A stretch of 64,000 nucleotides of DNA from Halobaculum sp. CBA1158 (GCF_021431925.1 NZ_CP090373.1:62001-126000), one strand, 5' to 3'; shown: positions 9,386 to 17,918, counted from the stretch's first letter. Translations and numbers: made by a program. Notes: generated by a model not told the origin, from the letters alone.

Positions 9386-9504
9386 CCTGTTGTCCCTTCT
9401 GTGGATCGGTCTTCTTCTCGGTAAACCATCGGTGTGAGAAGGCTCCGTTCGCGTTTGTCTGATGGAGGTGGTTCTGAAAGTCACGTTTTCTTCACGCGCT
9501 CGCG

Positions 9505-9810
9505 ATGGCACAACCCTCCAAAGCCGAAATACAATCTATGACAAAGGAACCGATTGAGGTACTCGACGACCTGGCCAACCAGGTCGCCGATGAGTTCGAG
9601 GCGTATAGACAGCCGGACGAATTCAAGGATGTCTCGCTCGTGATTGAGAACAGCGACGAGGAGCGTCCGACGCTAATCGTCCACGTCGATAGGGAGGATG
9701 CGGAGGCTCTTGCCGACCGCATTGATGAGTTCCTCCGCGAGCACGGTGCTCGTACTGAACGGGAACGACACTCAGCTACGGATGTCCGTGTGTTAGCGAC
9801 GGTCGACTGA
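9505..9810 (+). CDS. Small conserved-looking haloarchaeal protein, unknown function
   Basis: A 101-residue acidic protein. It has an N-terminal helical part (EVLDDLANQVADEFEAYR), a beta-strand pair (SLVIENS, TLIVHVDRED) and a helix (AEALADRIDEFLREHG). I see no metal site, signal peptide or membrane segment. The fold pattern resembles a small alpha-beta binding domain but cannot be assigned. An internal ATG at 9538 is an alternative start, giving 90 residues. It stands alone between the TRAM gene and the convergent nucleotidyltransferase. Confidence 0.55.
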   Translation: MAQPSKAEIQSMTKEPIEVLDDLANQVADEFEAYRQPDEFKDVSLVIENSDEERPTLIVHVDREDAEALADRIDEFLREHGARTERERHSATDVRVLATVD

Positions 9811-9894
9811 CAACCACCCCTCCAATTTTTGACCGACTGCAAGCACCGCTGAAGGGCCTTATCTTCACTTCTGGTCAAGGGAGTCCCGACCGAT

Positions 9895-10590
9895 TCAGCT
9901 CAGGTGGTCAATCTGTGCAGACAGATACTCTTGGAGAGCGGTGACCGTTTCTTCTGAGACAGCTGAGGCCCCGAAGTCACTCCGAAATCCATGCTTGAGT
10001 TCGTCGCTCTCCAAGATATCCAGTCCACGCTCAAGTTGCTCCCGTAGGGCATTGTCGTCCCCTCGCCGCAGATGGGGCGTGACAGCGTTGAGGTCGATCT
10101 CTTCAGCCACTGCCAGGACGTCTCGGAGGTCCGTTTCTCGGCCACTGTGGAGCTTTGCCGCCACGAGGACGGCCCCATCGATGACTCTGGCCGTCGTCGT
10201 CACTGTGCCCCCGCTCACCTCCTGTTGGTGGCTGTGGTCGTACAGGTAGTCGAACGACCACTGTGCCTCCGTCTGGCGACACCCGAGTCCGTTTACCAGG
10301 AGATCGAAGCCGATCGGCTGCTGCGGCGTGAGCCGCTTCTCGTACTCGATTACTTCGGTGTCGTAGAACCATTTCTTGGCGTGACTGTCCGTTTCCTCGA
10401 ATTTCTGCTGTTCGAGGAACTCGACGAAGTCAGCCTTGGAGTCCGGCGCGACGACGATATCGAGGTCCGTGGAGAAGCGAGCATTGAACGCTGAGACAGC
10501 GTAGCCGCCAACAAGAACGTACTCGTGACCCTGTTGGGTGAGCTCCTCGAGCAGTTCGATGAGCGCGTCACTTCGGTTGTTGAAGCTCAT
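9895..10590 (-). CDS. Nucleotidyltransferase-fold protein of a two-gene toxin-antitoxin-like pair
   Basis: A 231-residue protein with the minimal nucleotidyltransferase signature: a glycine pair in LVGGYAVSAF followed by the acidic pair in STDLDIVV. A second strand (IGFDLLVNG) could supply a third carboxylate. This pattern matches DUF6036/AbiEii-like nucleotidyltransferases. Its ATG (10588-10590) overlaps the stop of the upstream winged-helix gene, so the two are translationally coupled. That order, regulator first and transferase second, is typical of AbiE-like type IV pairs, where the transferase is the toxin. Toxicity is inferred; the fold is well supported. The frame is open further upstream, but that part is out-of-frame overlap with the neighbouring gene. 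Confidence 0.75.
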   Translation of the reverse strand: MSFNNRSDALIELLEELTQQGHEYVLVGGYAVSAFNARFSTDLDIVVAPDSKADFVEFLEQQKFEETDSHAKKWFYDTEVIEYEKRLTPQQPIGFDLLVNGLGCRQTEAQWSFDYLYDHSHQQEVSGGTVTTTARVIDGAVLVAAKLHSGRETDLRDVLAVAEEIDLNAVTPHLRRGDDNALREQLERGLDILESDELKHGFRSDFGASAVSEETVTALQEYLSAQIDHLS

Positions 10591-11261
10591 GACTGTGCCC
10601 GTTCGGTCTCTCGATACGTGACGCCGAGGTCGAGATCCTCGTACATCCGGTCGAGCATCGCCAGCCCCGACTGGAACTGGGCGTAGTTCTCGCGCATGTA
10701 CTCGATTGTCTCTGCTCTCGGGATCACCGGGTATCCTTCGACGTGCTCGATATCGAGTGACGCGCGTGGCTCGAGGACGATCTGCAGCGGTCCGTCCAAC
10801 TCGTCTCGGGGCTGTCGTTCGAATGCGGTCGGGAGGTCGAACCACTCGAAAAATGTCTCCCAGGCGTCGACGTCCTGCTCACGAACAGCCAGGAACAGTG
10901 GATAGTCGTCGGGCTCGCGACCGACCTGGTAGCCGCCCTGAGTCCACACGTAGACGGCGTCGATCCGCGTGAACGCGAACGGCCAGTCACTGAACTGTGG
11001 GATGACGTACGTTTCCTCGATGGAGGGTGGACTGACGCCGGCGCTGGCAGCGACGAGATCGAGCGCTGCGTCGCGTACGCGCTCGTCGACTACAGTGAGG
11101 CCGTCGTCATAGGAAACGTAGCCTGCCTCTTCCAGCCGATTGACGGCCTGTCTCACTGTCTCGTAGGGCGTGTGGAGGTGTTGGGCGACACGGCGGATGG
11201 AGTCACCACTCTCGATGGTGAGGATGACCTGCGCCGCGGTGTCGTCGAGAACCTCATACAT
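10587..11261 (-). CDS. Winged-helix partner/antitoxin-like protein coupled to the nucleotidyltransferase
   Basis: A 224-residue protein. Residues 1-60 form a winged helix-turn-helix (ILTIESGDSIRRVAQHL, then YETVRQAVNRLEEAGYV). The remaining 150 residues are an alpha-beta domain with several tryptophans (DWPFAFTRIDAVYVW). The start at 11261 (MYEVLDD) is preferred because the fold begins there and an A/T-rich element lies at about 11291-11296; a longer frame reaches 11342. Its stop overlaps the start of the nucleotidyltransferase by four bases. It is probably an autoregulating antitoxin, by analogy with AbiEi. Divergent iteron-like repeats begin about 100 bp upstream. Confidence 0.7.
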   Translation of the reverse strand: MYEVLDDTAAQVILTIESGDSIRRVAQHLHTPYETVRQAVNRLEEAGYVSYDDGLTVVDERVRDAALDLVAASAGVSPPSIEETYVIPQFSDWPFAFTRIDAVYVWTQGGYQVGREPDDYPLFLAVREQDVDAWETFFEWFDLPTAFERQPRDELDGPLQIVLEPRASLDIEHVEGYPVIPRAETIEYMRENYAQFQSGLAMLDRMYEDLDLGVTYRETERAQS

Positions 11262-11370
11262 CTGGTGGTTACCAATAATCCGGTAACAGTTAAAAGCCTT
11301 ACTAGAGTACGGGGTAGAATTGCTCTGTCTGAGTTCTATCACTCAGGACTTTCAATTGAATAACCGAAAA

Positions 11371-11729
11371 ATGTAGATCTCATAGCCAATCTGCATAATG
11401 TGGATAATGTAGATAATGCAAATTGGACTTCTTCAATTGGTTCGTGTGGGTGGCAAAGATTGCGATAAATACGTATGAAATGCTTATAATCTAAATTATG
11501 TAGATTGCGTAGGGTCGACGGTGATTATGCCAATTAAGATTGTGCCAACAATCTACGTAATGTACGAAATGTAGATTGTGTAGATGGCGTACGCAATCTG
11601 TCTGACACAGAATTAAGATGGACGAGCTTCATTGACCGCGTATGACCAGTGCGAAACTTACATTATCGACAAAACTCGCGCAACCTTCAACATCTACCCA
11701 ATGTACATTACCTACAAAATGTACAAAAT
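11371..11729. repeat. Iteron-like repeat array upstream of parA (candidate centromere or origin)
   Basis: The gap between 11262 and 11754 is AT-rich and carries repeated ATGTAGAT units at 11371, 11407, 11498 and 11569, the last extended to ATGTAGATTGTGTAGAT. Inverted forms (AATCTAC at 11550, CATCTAC at 11691) and related ATGTACAT/AATGTAC units at 11701 and 11718 follow. Such spaced direct and inverted units next to parA are typical of partition sites (parS) or replication iterons. A further copy lies after the parA operon at 13150-13174. No replication initiator gene is visible nearby, so a partition site is the simpler reading. Confidence 0.7.
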
Positions 11730-11754
11730 CCGCTTCTTATGGGGGTGCTGAGCT

Positions 11755-12627
11755 ATGAGTGCTGACGAGTTTGAAGGGCTCCCCGGAGCAGCTGTCTCGT
11801 TGCTCAAGGGAGGGGTAGGGAAATCCACGATCGCGCTCAACATCGCTGATCGACTCGCTGCTCGTGGCCATGAGACGGTACTATTGGATCTGGATAAGGA
11901 CGGGCACATGACGACCCAGTTGGGATACGACGATGCGTACGACCGAGATGCGAACCTCGGTGACGCCCTTATCGATGGTGAGGACCCCGAAGACCTGCTT
12001 ATCGAGACGGACTTCGGCGTTCACCTACTCCCGTCGAGTAACGAACTCGAGAACGTCGAGACGAGGCTGAAGGACGAACGGTTCGCAGACGTGAAGCTTC
12101 GACGGAACGTTGTCGATCCGCTCATACAAAACGGATACGACTACGTGATAATTGATGCCGCAGGCGGCCGTGGGAAACTCTCCGATAACGCCCTCATCGC
12201 TGTCCAGCGCGTCATAATCCCGCTAATCCCGCGTGCTGGCTCGATCAACGGCCTCAATAAGATGATTGAACGCCAGATCTCCCCAATCCGGCAGAATATC
12301 GGGTTGGATATCCTCGCAGTCACTCCGAATATGATTCGCGAAACAATGGGACAACGCAACGAGCATCGGACTCTCGTTGAAAATCTCAACCGGGAGTTCG
12401 GTTCATTCGTCCCCGAGTACGCTCGTGTGGACCCGGAGATCTTCGATGCCCTCGATGATTCGGGACGCACCATCGATAGTATTCCGAAGCCAGGGATTCG
12501 CGAACGGACCGCAATTTCCCGCGCGTTCAAGCAAGGAATGCCGGTCTCGGAGTTCGACGAAGATTGTGACCAGATCCCGAATTTCGACCACTTAGCGGAC
12601 CTCGTGGAGGAACACAGCCATGCCTAA
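11755..12627 (+). CDS. parA: ParA-family partition ATPase
   Basis: A 290-residue protein with the deviant Walker A motif KGGVGKST at residues 19-26, a Walker A' strand (VLLDLDKDGHMTTQLG) and Walker B (YVIIDAAGG). These mark a ParA/Soj/MinD-type ATPase that moves plasmid or chromosome copies. The first 13 residues do not contain a helix-turn-helix, so it is the small (type Ib/Soj-like) form. It follows directly on the repeat array and overlaps the next gene by eight bases, as expected of a parA-parB-parS cassette. In type Ib systems repression usually comes from the partner protein. Confidence 0.9.
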   Translation: MSADEFEGLPGAAVSLLKGGVGKSTIALNIADRLAARGHETVLLDLDKDGHMTTQLGYDDAYDRDANLGDALIDGEDPEDLLIETDFGVHLLPSSNELENVETRLKDERFADVKLRRNVVDPLIQNGYDYVIIDAAGGRGKLSDNALIAVQRVIIPLIPRAGSINGLNKMIERQISPIRQNIGLDILAVTPNMIRETMGQRNEHRTLVENLNREFGSFVPEYARVDPEIFDALDDSGRTIDSIPKPGIRERTAISRAFKQGMPVSEFDEDCDQIPNFDHLADLVEEHSHA

Positions 12628-13105
12628 TGAGGACGACCGTTTCGGGGACGTCGCTGAACAGCTCAAACAAACGGAGGAAGGAGCCGAATCGGATGACGAC
12701 GAACGTACTGACACCCAGGATGAACCGCAACCGGATGAAGAGATAATTCCTGAGGACACAGAGTCGGAGACTGAGTCCATTCCTGAGCAGGATGAGGAGG
12801 ATGTGGACGAATCCACCGGTGGACCGGCCTTCTCCTTTGATGAGACCGATATGCACGGCTTCTATGTCCGGGAGGACACGTGGAATGGCGTCACCCGGAT
12901 GCGATCATCGGTAACTGCTGCGTGCTCTATGTTTGATGTTCCCGAATTTGAGGGAAGAGAGTTTCAAGATGCGTGTCTCCGGGTAATTGCGGACCACGGT
13001 GATGAGGTCGCCCTCCAGATCCTCCGGGAGCGTGGTATCGAAGCCGATGAGGAACGTGTTCAGGAAGTTGTGGAGATGCTGAGCGAGCAAGCTACGAACG
13101 ACTAA
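12620..13105 (+). CDS. Acidic ParA partner protein (putative centromere-binding adaptor)
   Basis: A 161-residue protein overlapping parA by eight bases. Residues 1-70 are an extremely acidic, probably disordered tail. Residues 70-161 are a compact helical domain (DTWNGVTRMRSSVTAACSMF, then EFQDACLRVIADHGDEVALQILRERG). There is no ParB nuclease or KorB-like domain. Size and operon place suggest a centromere-binding partner as in small archaeal or plasmid partition systems, with the C-terminal domain binding the iteron-like units. This role is inferred from position only. Confidence 0.65.
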   Translation: MPNEDDRFGDVAEQLKQTEEGAESDDDERTDTQDEPQPDEEIIPEDTESETESIPEQDEEDVDESTGGPAFSFDETDMHGFYVREDTWNGVTRMRSSVTAACSMFDVPEFEGREFQDACLRVIADHGDEVALQILRERGIEADEERVQEVVEMLSEQATND

Positions 13106-13573
13106 CATTAGATTTGGGCGATTTCCCTCATCATTCAGATTTCGTGCGCATTGTACATTATGCAGATTGTGTAGCAAGCCATCTGCTTGCAGTCTCGCGA
13201 TTATTCTCGGAACCGGGTCCGAACGGCGGTCGCGGTTTTGGTATAGCGGTATATGATTTATATCGTTGGCCAACTCCGAATTTCGGGAGATAGAACTCCT
13301 CTATCATCGGAAAAATGGTTATGAGACTTCTGTCACTGGTGGTCCTGATTACGCCGGTAATCACGACCACTTTGAAGTACCCCGCCGCCGTCGGTGAAGC
13401 ACGAATGCTGCAATCGGCTCAGAAAGACGCTTCCCCCGGGGTAGAGCCGCCAAGAACAGGGTTCGAGATTTCTCTGACTCTTTTCAGCCGAGTCCGCGGA
13501 GATGGCGAGGGCAGTCCTCGTGATAGACTAAATGCCTGTGACCTATTTTATGACACAGCACGAACGGGGTTGT
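13106..13573. other. Intergenic region with one more iteron-like unit
   Basis: There is no convincing gene in these 468 bases. At 13150-13174 a unit related to the array before parA is present (ATTGTACATTATGCAG then ATTGTGTAG). An A/T-rich stretch with GTATATGATTTATATC lies near 13244-13265. The TATA element of the next gene (ATTTTAT, about 13545-13550) closes the region. A frame starting at 13318 has poor codon use and is not called. Confidence 0.5.
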
Positions 13574-14113
13574 ATGACTGGAGGTGAATCGATTTCCGAG
13601 GGTCCGATGGAACGCCAACCCACGGGTGAAGACCGGGTGCGGATGGTCGCCCGACAGGTTTCAGAGCCGCGGACAGCAAACTGGATCGCCTCCGAAGCAG
13701 ACTGGTCACACGGGCCGACCAAACGCGTCCTCGAACATCTCGTCGACGACGACATCCTCCACCGTGACGACACCGGGGGCCACACGACATACTTCCCCGA
13801 TTATCGCCGTCAAGCGCTCACGGAGGCCATACGCCTTCGGGACAGCGACTACACCGTCGAAGACCTCACCGAACGGCTCACCGAGATGAACGCTCAGATC
13901 CGAGGATGGAAGGTCGAGTTCGATGTCGAGTCACCGAACCAACTTCGCGAGACGATCGCTGACCAGGTACTCGACGTCACCGAAGAGGATCGTCGCCGAG
14001 AGATAGCGCGTGAGTGGGAACAGCTCCAACGGCGAATCGAAATTGTGGGTTTTGCTATCCGAGAGTGGGACTTTCTAGCCCCAGCGACCGAACGCGGTGA
14101 GACCCGGAGGTGA
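13574..14113 (+). CDS. Haloarchaeal winged-helix regulator (DUF7342-like)
   Basis: A 179-residue protein with a winged helix near residues 25-75 (EPRTANWIASEADWSHGPTK, then VLEHLVDDDILHR) and a long helical C-terminus (TEEDRRREIAREWEQLQRR). I associate this architecture with a haloarchaeal ArsR-like/DUF7342 family, though the number is from memory. A TATA-like TTTTAT about 27 bases before the ATG at 13574 decides this start over upstream in-frame ATGs. It precedes an MNT/HEPN pair but is separated from it by 100 bp and a separate promoter, so it may be independent. Confidence 0.65.
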   Translation: MTGGESISEGPMERQPTGEDRVRMVARQVSEPRTANWIASEADWSHGPTKRVLEHLVDDDILHRDDTGGHTTYFPDYRRQALTEAIRLRDSDYTVEDLTERLTEMNAQIRGWKVEFDVESPNQLRETIADQVLDVTEEDRRREIAREWEQLQRRIEIVGFAIREWDFLAPATERGETRR

Positions 14114-14183
14114 CGGACCTCGTTCTCCGCACGTCCGTTGCTGGCAGATGAATATTTAGGCTGATTCCGACTCACGTATAATG

Positions 14184-14191
14184 TTTTTATA
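14184..14191 (+). promoter_or_regulatory. TATA element of the HTH-nucleotidyltransferase gene
   Basis: TTTTTATA centred about 27 bases before the ATG at 14214. This fits a leaderless transcript and selects 14214 over the in-frame ATG at 14202. Confidence 0.65.
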
Positions 14192-14213
14192 GTAGTGGTC
14201 CGTGATACGGCAC

Positions 14214-14909
14214 ATGAACCGCGAGACGGATAGTACGAATTCGTCTGGAGCAGCTATTTCTCTTTCAATACCCCCTTCAGATCCGACTTTATTCAAACAC
14301 AAGGCGACGAGCGACGTCCTTCTCTTTTTAACAAACCACCGATTCAGTGACTTCTCACTGCGAGAACTCGCGACACAGATCGGTCACTCACACCAGTCTG
14401 TCCGACGGGCAGTAAACGTTCTCAGCGCGAACGACTTGGTCGTCGAATCGGCCGAAAGCAATCAGCGACTCGTCCAGATCAACAGACAGCGCCTGTCGAT
14501 TCCAGACGATCCGATCCTCCGGATCCCCCAACCAGAGTATCATCAACCCGTCAAAGCTGCGGTTACGGAGCTTCGTGAGAACATCAACGACGTCGTCGGC
14601 ATCATCCTCTATGGGAGTGTGGCTCGAGGCGAGGCTGACCGACGGAGCGATATCGATCTCTGGGTGCTAACCCGGTCTGGGCGGGCCGAAAGCCAACGAG
14701 AAGCGAACACCATTGCCCGTGACCTCGAAGACACGGAGTTCGATGGTGACCGATACGCCTACGATATCGATGTCGAGGCCGTCCAGGCGATCCCGGCGTA
14801 CACCGAAGACATCCGAGAGATCGTCGTTTCAGGGATTCCGGTCTACAAGACGAATGACTTCGAAACCGTCGAGAACCTCCTCTTGGAGGAAGGTGCCACT
14901 GATGAGTAA
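14214..14909 (+). CDS. HTH-fused minimal nucleotidyltransferase (MNT antitoxin)
   Basis: A 231-residue protein. Residues 30-90 form a winged helix (FSLRELATQIGHSHQSVRRA). Residues 125-170 carry the MNT signature GSVARGEADRRSDIDLWV with the two catalytic aspartates, and DIDVEAV may supply a third. MNT proteins paired with HEPN toxins act as antitoxins by adding AMP to the toxin. The stop overlaps the start of the HEPN-like gene by eight bases. The HTH fusion suggests that it also represses its own promoter. The pair stands just before an integrase. Fold assignment is strong; function is by family. Confidence 0.8.
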   Translation: MNRETDSTNSSGAAISLSIPPSDPTLFKHKATSDVLLFLTNHRFSDFSLRELATQIGHSHQSVRRAVNVLSANDLVVESAESNQRLVQINRQRLSIPDDPILRIPQPEYHQPVKAAVTELRENINDVVGIILYGSVARGEADRRSDIDLWVLTRSGRAESQREANTIARDLEDTEFDGDRYAYDIDVEAVQAIPAYTEDIREIVVSGIPVYKTNDFETVENLLLEEGATDE

Positions 14910-15411
14910 CGGCTCGGACCCGACCGCTGTGCTCACAGCACTCGACCGTGCACAGGATGCCTTCGAGATGGTCGGACGCGGGCGAACAGCGTTCGAGGAC
15001 GGGATTAGTGCCGACGAAGACTGGAAGACACAGTTGACGAAAGCGTGCCGCCTCCTCGAGGTCGTTGACACTCTCCAGTCACAGGATGGGTACTACACGG
15101 CCGTCATCGAGGTCTGTTTCGGCGCGATCGAACGGTCGATCGAGGCGTACGCGCTCGCGATGACGAACGATACGCTTCAGGACTTTCAGGACCACCAGTT
15201 CAGCTACGAGCGTGCCCACCAATTCGGGCTGTTTGAGCGGGAGACTGCAGAGGCGATGAAGGACCTCTACAGCGAGAACCGGACAGAGAGTTATTACGGC
15301 GGCGGGCGTCCAACCGAAGAGCAGGCGGAAGCAATGGCTGACCTCGCCGGCGCTGTCCATCAGTTCGCAGTGAGCCAGATCCGGGAAGGCGGCGTCTGTC
15401 TGTGTGACTGA
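14902..15411 (+). CDS. HEPN-domain toxin-like protein paired with MNT
   Basis: A 169-residue, all-helical protein starting at the ATG of GATGAGTAA, where the upstream MNT gene ends. The helical core (QLTKACRLLEVVDTL, then EVCFGAIERSIEAYAL) and a late NRTESYYGG box near residue 130 fit the HEPN pattern, where Arg-Asn-Tyr residues form the RNase or modification site. A classical RX4-6H motif is not obvious, so activity is uncertain. HEPN/MNT pairs are common in archaea as type VII toxin-antitoxin modules. Coupling with the upstream gene makes this reading likely. Confidence 0.75.
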   Translation: MSNGSDPTAVLTALDRAQDAFEMVGRGRTAFEDGISADEDWKTQLTKACRLLEVVDTLQSQDGYYTAVIEVCFGAIERSIEAYALAMTNDTLQDFQDHQFSYERAHQFGLFERETAEAMKDLYSENRTESYYGGGRPTEEQAEAMADLAGAVHQFAVSQIREGGVCLCD

Positions 15412-15438
15412 CAACGTTCAATAGTTCAGGAGAGCACT

Positions 15439-16692
15439 ATGGACCGGAATACACCGACGGAACAGACGCCATTGACCTCACTCTCCGAGTCGTTCGAGCG
15501 CTACCTCCAGGACAAGGGGAAAGGCCGCGGCGGCGACGGCGGGAACTATCGACGGAACGCAGCCCGCGAGCTCAAGCGGTTCGCCGAGTGGGCAGCCGGT
15601 GACCGCGGTGACGACGACTGGACCGGGATCGTCCCCGAGGACGTCGACCGCGACCCCACCTTCGAGGACCTCGACGAACGCGTGTTCCGGGAATATGCCC
15701 GGCATCTCGCCGGCGATCGAGGACTCAAACAGAACACGGTACAAACCTATTATCGCTATATCTCTGCGTGGTGCGGGTGGTGTGTCAACGAGGGATATCT
15801 CGAAGCGCATTACGCCCAGCGGGCGAGTGCGATGGCGCCGCTGCCAGAGGACGACGGCCGCAAGCCCGGCGACCAGCAGGCCTGGACGTCCGAACAGCGC
15901 CACGCCCTCACCCGCCACGTTGACGAACGGGCCCGCGACGCCGTCGAGGCGTACACGACCCTTCTAGAGGATACTGACCCCCTCGACAAGCAGCGAGGAC
16001 GCTACGCGGCGCTGAAGGCAGCTCGTGACCGGGCTCTGGTGTTCGTCCTCGCATACACCGCCGTCCGCGTCGGCGAACTCCTCCGGGACCCGAATGATCC
16101 GCGCCGCCGCGGTGTTCGCTGGGAGGACCTCTCCCTCGACGACGGGAGTATGGACGTCTACCGGAAGAAACAGCAGTGGGACGCCGCCAGTCTTCCCGAT
16201 CCGGTGATCTCGCCACTCCGGAGCTACCGCCAGCTGATGGACCCACCCACGGATCGATGGCCGGTGTTTCCGACGTTCGATCAACGGACGCTCGCGGAGC
16301 TCGTCCGGGAAGAGTTAGCCGACCGAGGGGAACGCCCAGAGGTAATTGCTGAGGGGCGTGATGAGTACGCTCGCGACCTCCTGCTGGCGCTCGATGAGGA
16401 CATTCGGCCGCCGTCCATTACGACGGACGGCGCACGGTCGATTCTCCAACGGCTCTCGGAGACTGCAGAGATCGATATCGACCACCCGAAACACGATTAT
16501 CTTGCTCCGCACGGTGGTCGGCGTGGGATGGGTGAGGTTCTCGTTCGAGCATTCGGATATACTGTCGCCGCCCGGTATCTCGATAATTCGGAGGAGATGG
16601 TTCGGGAGCGATACTCGCATATCGAGGCCGGCGAACTGGGAGACGTGGCGACAGAAGCACTCGATGAAATCGAACCACGACCTCAGGGCTGA
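15439..16692 (+). CDS. Tyrosine recombinase/integrase, full length
   Basis: A 417-residue protein with an N-terminal SAM-like core-binding domain (residues 15-125, including NTVQTYYRYISAWCGW) and a C-terminal catalytic domain. Visible catalytic residues are Arg in TAVRVGELLR, Lys in YRKKQQW, HGGRR, and the Tyr in RERYSHIE. It is XerC/D-like and typical of haloarchaeal plasmids and integrative elements. It begins 27 bp after the HEPN gene and may be co-transcribed with the toxin-antitoxin pair. It could serve multimer resolution of the parA replicon or integration; the window does not decide this. It differs from the catalytic-domain-only recombinase at 7524. Confidence 0.9.
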   Translation: MDRNTPTEQTPLTSLSESFERYLQDKGKGRGGDGGNYRRNAARELKRFAEWAAGDRGDDDWTGIVPEDVDRDPTFEDLDERVFREYARHLAGDRGLKQNTVQTYYRYISAWCGWCVNEGYLEAHYAQRASAMAPLPEDDGRKPGDQQAWTSEQRHALTRHVDERARDAVEAYTTLLEDTDPLDKQRGRYAALKAARDRALVFVLAYTAVRVGELLRDPNDPRRRGVRWEDLSLDDGSMDVYRKKQQWDAASLPDPVISPLRSYRQLMDPPTDRWPVFPTFDQRTLAELVREELADRGERPEVIAEGRDEYARDLLLALDEDIRPPSITTDGARSILQRLSETAEIDIDHPKHDYLAPHGGRRGMGEVLVRAFGYTVAARYLDNSEEMVRERYSHIEAGELGDVATEALDEIEPRPQG

Positions 16693-16709
16693 ACGACCGC
16701 AGTCAGCCA

Positions 16710-17342
16710 TCAGTTCTTGCTCGTCGAGACCCCCTCGTAAAGGGCTGGGAGGCCGAGGGGGAGGGCCAGGATGCCGAACCCGATTAGTGCATACTTGGTT
16801 CCGCGTGTTCGCTGTAGTATCAGAATCGTGGCGACGGCGCCGAGAAGAGCAATTAGGAACGCTGCGTTACTCCAAATGGTGTCGTAGGTCGAACAGTACA
16901 GCCAGCAAACGAACGTGTAGGCCGGGGCGTTCCAGGTCGGAGGATGGAGCTTCGGCCAGAAGAACCGGCAGTACGTGGTCCAGCCCAGCATCGCCAGGGT
17001 CGGCAACCCGACGAGCCATACCGCTGCCCCACGATTCCCGTCGCCGTATCGCCGGTATCCGGCGAGGAAGAGTGCGGGGAAGCAGAAAACCCACAGCCAG
17101 ATGCCGATAGTGTAGGTCACCGGCCAGTGCTCGATCCGGGGCTGGGCAATCGGTAATCGTAGAGACTCGGGCAGCGTCGCCCACGGGAACGAGGGGTCGG
17201 GGACTGGATTCGTGAGAAACGCGGCCAGACAGAGGACAGTCCCGACGAGTAGTCCGTACAGACCCAGCGTCGTGTATCGGTCAAGCCACGCTGGAAGCTT
17301 CGGACGCGTCGACTGTTGACGGCGGTCGGAGAATCCGATCAT
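16710..17342 (-). CDS. Polytopic membrane protein, unknown function
   Basis: A 210-residue protein with about six hydrophobic segments (for example LGLYGLLVGTVLCLAAFL and LIALLGAVATILIL). A central stretch is rich in aromatic residues and cysteines (CRFFWPKLHPPTW, CWLYCSTYD), which could bind metal or heme. I do not recognise the family. It is convergent with the integrase, with a 17-bp gap, and 23 bp downstream of the SHOCT gene on the same strand. It marks the left border of the metal block and may be co-transcribed with the SHOCT gene. Confidence 0.7.
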   Translation of the reverse strand: MIGFSDRRQQSTRPKLPAWLDRYTTLGLYGLLVGTVLCLAAFLTNPVPDPSFPWATLPESLRLPIAQPRIEHWPVTYTIGIWLWVFCFPALFLAGYRRYGDGNRGAAVWLVGLPTLAMLGWTTYCRFFWPKLHPPTWNAPAYTFVCWLYCSTYDTIWSNAAFLIALLGAVATILILQRTRGTKYALIGFGILALPLGLPALYEGVSTSKN

Positions 17343-17365
17343 CGGTCAAGTTTGCCGGACGGGAG

Positions 17366-17737
17366 CTAGGTATCTCGTTCGAGTGCTTCGCGTCGCTGTT
17401 CGTATTCCTCGTCGGTCAGATCACCGCGGGCGTAGGCGAGCCGGAGCTCCTCGAGGGCTTGGTTTGAGCTACTCTCACTTCCCGTAATCGCGCGGTAGAT
17501 GAGGTAGCCACCGCCGACGAGGGCGGCGAGGAACAGTAACTGCATCACGATGCCGACGATGAACATCCAGCCAGGCATCGTCCCGTCGCCCCACATATGA
17601 CCGCCCCACGTACCACCCATCATCGGACCGAACCCCATCATTCCGAAGCCCATGAAGAACAACGGGACGATGAATACGGCGCCGATGATAACGAGAAGGA
17701 GCGTGACAAGTCGCGTGTCATCTGAATTTGTCGGCAT
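17366..17737 (-). CDS. SHOCT-domain membrane protein with Met/Gly-rich loop
   Basis: A 123-residue protein. There are two transmembrane helices (about 10-32 and 58-82) around a Met-rich loop (GFGMMGFGPMMGGTWGGHMW). The C-terminal 28 residues are a SHOCT domain (LEELRLAYARGDLTDEEYEQ). The loop is well suited to bind Cu(I) through Met and His. Close relatives lie at 22162 and 23037. SHOCT is a short oligomerisation domain often at the C-terminus of membrane proteins. A role in copper handling is inferred from the loop and from the neighbours. Confidence 0.8.
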   Translation of the reverse strand: MPTNSDDTRLVTLLLVIIGAVFIVPLFFMGFGMMGFGPMMGGTWGGHMWGDGTMPGWMFIVGIVMQLLFLAALVGGGYLIYRAITGSESSSNQALEELRLAYARGDLTDEEYEQRREALERDT

Positions 17738-17918
17738 ATTGTGATCCCTCCGTGAGTTTGGGTCTCAAGTAGTACTACGTCCTAACTATTCAATGCGGTT
17801 GTGCCTTCGACCTGCGTATTCCACCCACCGCTAATCTTTTGAATTCATACATGCCGCGGCTCTAACCCGAACTATCTGAAGGAAAACTGCAAAAGATGAT
17901 CCACACGATGATACATCT

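Noticed and set aside
10591-10845. Long upstream extension of the nucleotidyltransferase frame
   Set aside because: It overlaps the winged-helix gene in another frame and is Arg/Pro-rich. The ATG at 10590 coupled to the upstream stop is far more plausible.
13430-13470. GGTTCGAG-like stretch resembling a tRNA T arm
   Set aside because: No acceptor or anticodon stem could be formed around it.
13315-13587. Open frame on the plus strand after the parA operon
   Set aside because: It has poor halophilic composition and overlaps the promoter and start of the regulator gene at 13574. No RBS or TATA fits its start.
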